Part shown: positions 1 to 4,554 of the stretch, piece after piece
Numbering within the stretch: position 1 is the first letter of the stretch
How the letters are laid out: every line of letters begins with the position of its first letter
NCBI GenBank assembly: GCA_025929005.1
Contig: JAICND010000052.1
Span: forward strand, 1 to 7,858
Length of the DNA stretch: 7,858 bases
Direction of reading: 5' to 3'
DNA from: Acidimicrobiia bacterium
GTDB lineage: Bacteria; Actinomycetota; Acidimicrobiia; Spongiisociales; ZC4RG35
Translations under genes and position numbers: made by a program
Notes under the pieces: generated by a model
The model's database searches: none
What the model was told of the DNA's origin: nothing
Seen by the model: the letters and a program-made list of their open reading frames with translations, nothing else

Positions 1-42
1 GGCACCGTAATCAGACGCGGCAACAAGCTCTTCGTCGAATGA
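1..42 (+). CDS. Possible 3' end of a convergent plus-strand gene (partial)
   Basis: Frame 1 from the window edge stays open for 13 codons, reading GTVIRRGNKLFVE, and ends at a TGA at 40-42. Frame 2 is closed almost at once by a TAA. Frame 3 also stays open, well into the minus-strand gene, so openness alone proves little. The third codon positions are mostly C or G, as expected for coding sequence here, and the peptide looks protein-like. If real, its stop lies 3 nt from the stop of the minus-strand gene ending at 46, a tight convergent junction. The piece is too short to assign a family. It could equally be intergenic sequence. Confidence 0.35.
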   Translation, partial: GTVIRRGNKLFVE

Positions 43-45
43 CGG

Positions 46-831
46 TCAGGTGGCAGCAACCGCCAGAGTGTCTTTTCGAACTCGTCGGATATGTCCTTCA
101 TCGATCGACCGCTCGACGACTTCAGCGGGGATAGTCCAGGTCAACGCACGACGCGCTTCATATTCGGGGATTAGCACCGCCGCCTTCACCAGCACAAGCA
201 ACAATGCTGCAAGAGCGTCCTCTGGCCTGCCAGACGAGTGGTCCACCACCTGATCCCATCTCATCAACTCGCTCATGTGACGATGTCCACTGCTCGGCTC
301 CTCCATGCTGATAGTCCGCGACACGATGGCGCCTCGGCTCTCGAGGGTCCGCCGCACCCGGTGGTAGGCGCCAGTTTCCAATCCGAGCTCGAGTTTGATG
401 TCGTCGGTGGTGGATCGACCTGCCGAGGCCAGGTGGGCCATCACCCTGGCTGCCTGTTCCCCGACCTCGGCGGCCTCGGCCCGAGCGACTTCCATTCGAC
501 AGAGGGGATCCACCAGTTTCGCCACCTGTGTGGCCAGATAGAGGGTCTTGCCGCGGTGGAGCCTTGTGGCAATGACTTCGGGACTCTCCTCCAGGGCTCC
601 GCCCCACCACCACCTCGTCTTGGGCCATTGCCCGAATCCGGGCTTGCCTGGACTGGCTGGTTCCTCGTGGCAGGCACCAAAGAGGCTGGGTAGAGAGCAG
701 CAGGCAGTCATAGTGAGGAGTCCCCGGTCCTCCAGGAAACGTTTGGCATCCTCGAACTCGTCAAGGGCGAACTCCGGATCCAGCCGGCAGGCCGCGATTC
801 GCTGGTCTTTCAACTCGTCCAATTCAGACAA
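46..831 (-). CDS. AlkZ-related-type winged-helix-like protein of unknown function
   Basis: This is a 261-residue soluble protein without signal peptide or clear membrane span. Visible blocks are an acidic N-terminal helix (about 1-36), a conserved-looking segment TACCSLPSLFGACHEEP (42-58) rich in Cys and His, a Trp cluster RWWWGG (73-78), HRGKTLYL (92-99), a helix-turn-helix/winged-helix-like stretch at about 122-172, GHRHMSELMRWDQV (182-195), and a C-terminal helical part. From memory this order resembles proteins named 'AlkZ-related', distant from the AlkZ/YcaQ DNA-crosslink glycosylases. I do not see the glycosylase catalytic signature, so no enzymatic role is claimed. The start is TTG at 829-831, supported by GGGAGG at 841-846 with about 9 nt spacing. 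An in-frame TGA lies just upstream; it is the stop of the preceding flavoenzyme gene, 15 nt away. It is the last gene of the run, and its place in the same pathway is uncertain. Confidence 0.7.
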   Translation of the reverse strand: MSELDELKDQRIAACRLDPEFALDEFEDAKRFLEDRGLLTMTACCSLPSLFGACHEEPASPGKPGFGQWPKTRWWWGGALEESPEVIATRLHRGKTLYLATQVAKLVDPLCRMEVARAEAAEVGEQAARVMAHLASAGRSTTDDIKLELGLETGAYHRVRRTLESRGAIVSRTISMEEPSSGHRHMSELMRWDQVVDHSSGRPEDALAALLLVLVKAAVLIPEYEARRALTWTIPAEVVERSIDEGHIRRVRKDTLAVAAT

Positions 832-840
832 TGATCGAAG

Positions 841-846
841 CCTCCC
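841..846 (-). promoter_or_regulatory. Ribosome binding site deciding the TTG start at 831
   Basis: The minus strand reads GGGAGG here, directly after the TGA of the flavoenzyme gene and about 9 nt before the TTG at 829-831. No ATG or GTG fits the frame between that stop and the TTG, so this site is the main argument for the chosen start. Confidence 0.55.
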
Positions 847-2100
847 TCAGATCTGGCCCGTTTCGACGAGGTCTTCAATCTCGGCCAGGTAGGTCGGGTC
901 CTCGTATCGCTGCAATGAGAACGCACCTGCATAGTCGGGCAAGGGCCGGCCGGTGACGTGGAGCGCCACCAACTCACCAGCGGCGGCCGCCGCCATCACC
1001 CCGAAGCCGGATAGGGCGCCAACGACGTACGCGCCTTCCAACGCGAGTGGACCGATCAGAGGTCGGTTCTCGCGGGTCTTGGTGTAGTAACCGCCGTCGA
1101 CGACCGGTTGGGGTAGCCGATCCCTATACGCGGCCAAACCGGGGATCATCGTCGTCATCCCCCGCATGACGACCTCCGGGTAGAGACGGTCCTCGGGGAG
1201 CGGCCAGGTCGGCTCCTGGATGATCCGGTGATACTCCCAGAGCGCCAGAAGCCAGGGTGAATCAATCCCACCCTCGGGGCGGCCATGACAACCGGGAGGC
1301 ATTTCGCCGAGTAGGTCAGCCCTGCCATCGGCCGCGAGTTGCGTGCGTTCTGACGCAGACCAATCGATGACTTGAGGATCGGTCCAGATCAGCATCGGCG
1401 CATCTCGGGGGAACAACCCAAGGTGGTCGCGAAAACCGACTTTGAGGTGGACCTCGGAATAGACCGGCAGCTCGACGCCGGCCAAACGCCCGACCTCCTG
1501 CAACATCGGTCCGGCGGCGTTGACAAAGACCGGCGTCTCGATCGTGTCCGACCCCTCGATGAGTACACCGGCGACTCGCCCACCCCCAGCCTCGACTCCT
1601 GTCACGGCTGCTCGTATCACCTTCACGTCTGACCTAGCCAACATCCACGACCCCAACTGTTGGGCGGAGAACCAGCCAGCCCGCCGGGCATGCAGTCCAC
1701 CCAACGCTCGCTCGCTGAGGTATGGGAACCTGCGTCGGAGAGACTCGTTGTCGTCATACAGATCCGCCCCCAGTCGACCCATTTCGACCGCATCCAGCGC
1801 CAACCGCGTGAGCCGATCCTGATCGGCGGTGACGAACAAGTAACCCCGTCTGCTGAGATGAAAAGCATCGCCGCTCTCGTCGGCCATCTTTTCCAACAGG
1901 TCGATGGAGCGGTTCATGAGCGATGCCATCGGAACATTGGGCCACCAGTTGCGATAGCACTCGGTGGACTTGTCGGAAGTGAGGGTCAGTGGTGGCCGCG
2001 GGTCAACCACCACCACATCCTTTACTCCGGCGCGGGCCAGGTGGAAGGCAGCAGACACTCCGGCGATGCCCGCTCCGCAGACGACGGCCCCGGCCTTCAC
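847..2100 (-). CDS. FAD-dependent oxidoreductase, DAO family (sarcosine/glycine oxidase-like)
   Basis: This is a 417-residue flavoenzyme of the D-amino-acid oxidase fold, which typically oxidises secondary amines or amino acids. The FAD-binding Rossmann motif GAGIAG (9-14) sits at the extreme N-terminus, with acidic D33 ending beta-2. TSDKSTECYRNWWP (41-54) is a probable flavin/active-site loop. The second dinucleotide motif VNAAGP is at 193-198. The C-terminal substrate/FAD region has GGYYTKTRENRPLIGP (336-351) and VVGALSGFG (359-367). By eye, GYYT aligns with CMYT of monomeric sarcosine oxidase, so the Cys that binds FAD covalently there is Gly here (inference). The GTG start at 2098-2100 overlaps the carrier stop as GTGA. 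The frame extends 32 codons upstream, but that arginine-rich extension lies inside the carrier gene and precedes the Rossmann strand, so it is not used. An AGGAGG directly abuts the GTG, an unusually short spacing. Substrate unknown; glycine oxidase (ThiO) is the alternative suggested by the neighbour. Confidence 0.9.
   Translation of the reverse strand: MKAGAVVCGAGIAGVSAAFHLARAGVKDVVVVDPRPPLTLTSDKSTECYRNWWPNVPMASLMNRSIDLLEKMADESGDAFHLSRRGYLFVTADQDRLTRLALDAVEMGRLGADLYDDNESLRRRFPYLSERALGGLHARRAGWFSAQQLGSWMLARSDVKVIRAAVTGVEAGGGRVAGVLIEGSDTIETPVFVNAAGPMLQEVGRLAGVELPVYSEVHLKVGFRDHLGLFPRDAPMLIWTDPQVIDWSASERTQLAADGRADLLGEMPPGCHGRPEGGIDSPWLLALWEYHRIIQEPTWPLPEDRLYPEVVMRGMTTMIPGLAAYRDRLPQPVVDGGYYTKTRENRPLIGPLALEGAYVVGALSGFGVMAAAAAGELVALHVTGRPLPDYAGAFSLQRYEDPTYLAEIEDLVETGQI
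2097..2100 (-). promoter_or_regulatory. GTGA stop-start overlap, carrier to flavoenzyme
   Basis: The minus strand reads GTGA: GTG starts the flavoenzyme and TGA ends the sulfur-carrier gene. The preceding AGGAGG (2101-2106) also encodes the carrier's last residues before its final glycine codon. This suggests translational coupling and near-stoichiometric synthesis. Confidence 0.75.
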
Positions 2101-2372
2101 CCTCCTGAGACTGCCTGGAGAAAGGTGATCTCCGCTCCTTCGCTTAGCACCACGGCTTTGTCTTCGAGGCGGGTCTGTTGACCGTTTACGAAGCACATCA
2201 CGTGCGGCCGCAGTCGCGACTCCTCGTCGAAGAGGTGGACTCGCAGGGTTGGATGTCTTCGCAACAGTGAGGCAATCGCCTCACCCCAGGTGTCGCCTTC
2301 CACCTCGACTTTGCGCACAGCGCCGACGGCTGGCTCCAATAGCCGCGGCAGCGAAACCACGGCGCGTGCCAT
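2097..2372 (-). CDS. MoaD/ThiS/CysO-like ubiquitin-fold sulfur-carrier protein
   Basis: This 91-residue beta-grasp protein ends in ITFLQAVSGG. The C-terminal Gly-Gly is the hallmark of prokaryotic sulfur carriers, which an E1-like enzyme adenylates and converts to a thiocarboxylate. Other visible family features are the helix WGEAIASLLRRHPTLR (29-44), the strand PHVMCFVNGQQ (56-66), and the terminal SEGAEITFL strand (77-85). The overall shape is closer, from memory, to CysO and generic MoaD/ThiS-family proteins than to molybdopterin-synthase MoaD itself. The ATG at 2370-2372 shares one base with the propeller's TGA (TGATG) and has no recognisable Shine-Dalgarno, so translation probably depends on reinitiation. 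An upstream in-frame ATG at 2426 would add 18 residues lying inside the propeller gene and is not favoured. No ThiF/MoeB, ThiG, MoaE, CysM or JAMM protease is in the window, so its sulfur acceptor is unknown. Confidence 0.88.
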   Translation of the reverse strand: MARAVVSLPRLLEPAVGAVRKVEVEGDTWGEAIASLLRRHPTLRVHLFDEESRLRPHVMCFVNGQQTRLEDKAVVLSEGAEITFLQAVSGG

Positions 2373-2374
2373 CA
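2370..2374 (-). promoter_or_regulatory. TGATG stop-start overlap, propeller to carrier
   Basis: The propeller's TGA and the carrier's ATG share one base on the minus strand. No purine-rich ribosome binding site is visible just upstream, so termination-reinitiation is the simplest way to translate the carrier. Confidence 0.7.
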
Positions 2375-3400
2375 GAGACTTGCGAGCGCGAAGATGCGGG
2401 GGAAGGCAAAGGGGAGCGCCGTCCAAGTGTCGCCCGTGTCCTCAGACAGGTACACGGTCCCGCCGGTAGTGCCAATGGCCACCCCACCCACCTGGTCAAG
2501 AGTGATCGACTTGCGGAGGACGCCTGTGAACTGCGCCGCCTCGGGCCAGCCTTTGCCCGACACCTCCCATGTGTCACCATCGTCCTGGGACCGATAGGCG
2601 GCAAGACGCCCGTTGACCGGTAGTCGGTTGGTATCGGCCTCCAGCGGGACAACGAAGAGGCTCCCGCTGGCGTGGTCTCGCCCGATGGCGAACCCGAAAT
2701 TCGCGGGAAGCCCTTCCTCAATGCGTTCCCACCTGTCACCACCATCGGTCGTGCGATACACACCCCGATGGTCCTGGCGCCAGATGCGGTTTGCGTTTTC
2801 CGGATCTGCCGTCAAGCCGTGGACGCACCAGCCTTCGGCAGTGGTTTCGTCCTCGTCCGGGCCGACGGTCGGTGGCACCCCGGAATCGAATCGCTCAAAG
2901 CTGGCGCCGTTGTCTTCAGAATGAAACACTCCCACCGCCGAGATCCCTACCCACATTCGCGGTCCGTCGTGGAGGATCTGATGTGCGCACATGCCCCCGG
3001 CCCCCGGGTACCAACTCTTGCGACTCGAGTGTTCATTGAGCGCTTCCACCGGAGCCCAGTTCAACCCGTTGTCGTCTGAGCGGAACAACCCGGCATCGTC
3101 CACCCCTGCGTAGAGGGTGTCGCCGTTTGTTGAGAACGTCCAGATCTGTTTGAGCTTGCGATCCATCCCGTCTGGAAAAGAAGGTCCGTTTTCGACTTGC
3201 TCCCACTCCACAAGATTGGGACTGCGGTGTACCGACGCACCGAACCAGTTCGAGGCTAAGCCTGCCAGGTAAGTCCCATCTGGTGCCCGCCCGAATGCGG
3301 TGACCTTCCAACCGGGGAATTGGGGGCCACTCACTTGCCATTCGCCATCGTGGCGAAGCAGGTAGCTGCCCTTTTCGGTGCCTACAGCAAGAGTCTTCAT
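2372..3400 (-). CDS. BNR/Asp-box beta-propeller protein (sialidase-fold, cytoplasmic)
   Basis: This 342-residue repeat protein has five clear Asp-box motifs (S/T-x-D-x-G-x-x-W/F): FRSDDNGLNW (106-115), FHSEDNGASF (159-168), YRTTDGGDRW (215-224), YRSQDDGDTW (269-278) and YLSEDTGDTW (317-326). A degenerate copy is at HRSPNLVEW (58-66). The spacing of about 50 residues suits a six- or seven-bladed propeller. There is no signal peptide or membrane span, and no FRIP-type sialidase arginine motif, so 'exo-alpha-sialidase', the name such proteins often receive, is probably misleading. Conserved-looking non-repeat loops are YPGAGGMCAH (131-140) and RQDHRGVYR (208-216). I recall relatives reading QNHCGVYR at the latter, so Asn-to-Asp and Cys-to-Arg changes are possible. 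The start ATG overlaps the hydrolase stop as ATGA, with GGAG only 2 nt upstream. It is translationally coupled to the sulfur carrier behind it, suggesting a joint role. Molecular function unknown. Confidence 0.88.
   Translation of the reverse strand: MKTLAVGTEKGSYLLRHDGEWQVSGPQFPGWKVTAFGRAPDGTYLAGLASNWFGASVHRSPNLVEWEQVENGPSFPDGMDRKLKQIWTFSTNGDTLYAGVDDAGLFRSDDNGLNWAPVEALNEHSSRKSWYPGAGGMCAHQILHDGPRMWVGISAVGVFHSEDNGASFERFDSGVPPTVGPDEDETTAEGWCVHGLTADPENANRIWRQDHRGVYRTTDGGDRWERIEEGLPANFGFAIGRDHASGSLFVVPLEADTNRLPVNGRLAAYRSQDDGDTWEVSGKGWPEAAQFTGVLRKSITLDQVGGVAIGTTGGTVYLSEDTGDTWTALPFAFPRIFALASL
3397..3400 (-). promoter_or_regulatory. ATGA stop-start overlap, hydrolase to propeller
   Basis: The minus strand reads ATGA: ATG starts the propeller and TGA ends the hydrolase. 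GGAG at 3403-3406 lies only 2 nt before the ATG, too close to be ideal, so coupling to upstream translation is likely. Confidence 0.75.
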
Positions 3401-4542
3401 GTCTCCATGATGCCCCGGGTCGGGGGTTGATGTCGACCCGACACGGCCCGGTCAAGGAACTCCCGGATCACTGCCGCCAGGGCTCGGGTTCTGACGCCGC
3501 CGAGGGCGTCAAAAGCATGTTGGGCTCCGTGAACCTCAACCAGCTCCACCCTCCCACCTACCTCTCGCATCGCTTCGACGAACAACCGGCTTTCTCCGAT
3601 GGGCACCAGGGAATCGTGGGTGCCGTGAACTACGAGGAAGGGTGGCGCGTCAGGGTGGACCTGGTCGATGGGGGAGGCGCTTCGGTAGAGCTCGGGAGAG
3701 CGATCCGGTGTGGTCTTCATCACGTTGCGAGGAATCAGCGGCCAGTCGAAGCGGGTCCTGTTCCTATTGAAGAAGTCGTAAATCCCGTACAACACAACCG
3801 CGGCCGAGATTCCCGACCCGGGGGTGAGTGCCGCCAGCGAGGCGAGGTGGGCACCGGCAGAACCACCTGCCACTGCCACCCGGTCGGGATCCACCCCGAA
3901 AGTCGTGCCCGCAGTCCTTGCCCACTGGATTGCGTCTTGAACCCCCAGCAAATGGTCGGGGAAGGTCGCCCGGGGAGACAGCGGATACCGAATAGCCACA
4001 ACCACCCATCCGTTCTCGGCCAGGTAGTGCGTCACGGTCCGGAACTGGCGCCGCGGATCGCCACCGCCCCAACTGCCACCGTGGATGTAGATCAAAGTCG
4101 GCGACGGTCCGGTGGAGTGACGACTCCGATAGAGATCAAATGCGAGGCCCGGGGCGTACTCGCCTTCCCTGCGCTCGATGGTGTCGGGGACGACGAAGGG
4201 TAGGGAGGCCAGCCTCTGCAGCTGCGACACCTCCACAGGTCGTTGTCCGAGGCGGCTGGCGCCGGCGTAGGCACGGCGCGCCGCTTCGAGCGTCATCACC
4301 TGAGCCGCCACCACCAGGGTCAGCCCGATACGACCCATAGGTAACTCCAGGCCACCGGCCAACATCAACAGGACGGCGATCACGGTGCGGACGGCCAGGT
4401 AAAGCCAGGGCGCTTCTCCCACGATCATCGCCGGAAGCCAGATCGGTGGGAAGCGGCTCGTCGGGGGAGTCGGTTTGCGGAGGGAGTTCACCCCGGTCAG
4501 CAGAGCGATGGTTCCGTAGATGAAGAGAAGGGCCGACGGCAT
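3397..4542 (-). CDS. Membrane-anchored alpha/beta-hydrolase (BD-FAE/HSL-like esterase)
   Basis: This 381-residue protein joins an N-terminal membrane region to a lipase/esterase domain. Hydrophobic segments at about 3-18, 36-63 and 70-88 suggest two or three membrane spans. The catalytic domain (about 125-366) has the oxyanion-hole motif HGGSWGGGD (154-162) and the nucleophile elbow GGSAG with Ser228. Asp310 in HGTHDSLVP and His342 in GAQHAFD complete a credible Ser-Asp-His triad. This pattern fits carboxylesterases of the BD-FAE/hormone-sensitive-lipase type acting on short acyl esters or related bonds; the substrate cannot be read from sequence. The ATG at 4540-4542 lies 10 nt after the permease stop, with AGGA at 4551-4554 overlapping that TAG. 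Its 3' end overlaps the propeller by 4 nt. Which side of the membrane the catalytic domain faces is unclear: three spans would place the two termini on opposite sides. Confidence 0.9.
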   Translation of the reverse strand: MPSALLFIYGTIALLTGVNSLRKPTPPTSRFPPIWLPAMIVGEAPWLYLAVRTVIAVLLMLAGGLELPMGRIGLTLVVAAQVMTLEAARRAYAGASRLGQRPVEVSQLQRLASLPFVVPDTIERREGEYAPGLAFDLYRSRHSTGPSPTLIYIHGGSWGGGDPRRQFRTVTHYLAENGWVVVAIRYPLSPRATFPDHLLGVQDAIQWARTAGTTFGVDPDRVAVAGGSAGAHLASLAALTPGSGISAAVVLYGIYDFFNRNRTRFDWPLIPRNVMKTTPDRSPELYRSASPIDQVHPDAPPFLVVHGTHDSLVPIGESRLFVEAMREVGGRVELVEVHGAQHAFDALGGVRTRALAAVIREFLDRAVSGRHQPPTRGIMET

Positions 4543-4550
4543 CGACCGGG

Positions 4551-4554
4551 TCCT
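4551..4554 (-). promoter_or_regulatory. Ribosome binding site of the hydrolase
   Basis: AGGA on the minus strand lies 8 nt before the hydrolase ATG and overlaps the TAG stop of the permease. It supports the ATG at 4542 and a shared transcript. Confidence 0.45.

Noticed and set aside
2101..2196. 32-residue N-terminal extension of the flavoenzyme from an upstream ATG
   Set aside because: The extension is arginine-rich, lies inside the carrier gene in another frame and precedes the Rossmann strand, which normally starts such proteins.
2372..3400. Naming the propeller a secreted exo-alpha-sialidase
   Set aside because: There is no signal peptide and no FRIP arginine motif. Asp boxes alone occur in many non-sialidase propellers.
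3427..4203. Plus-strand open frame of 258 codons
   Set aside because: It is antisense to the alpha/beta-hydrolase, whose catalytic motifs are intact. No recognisable domain is seen in the shadow.
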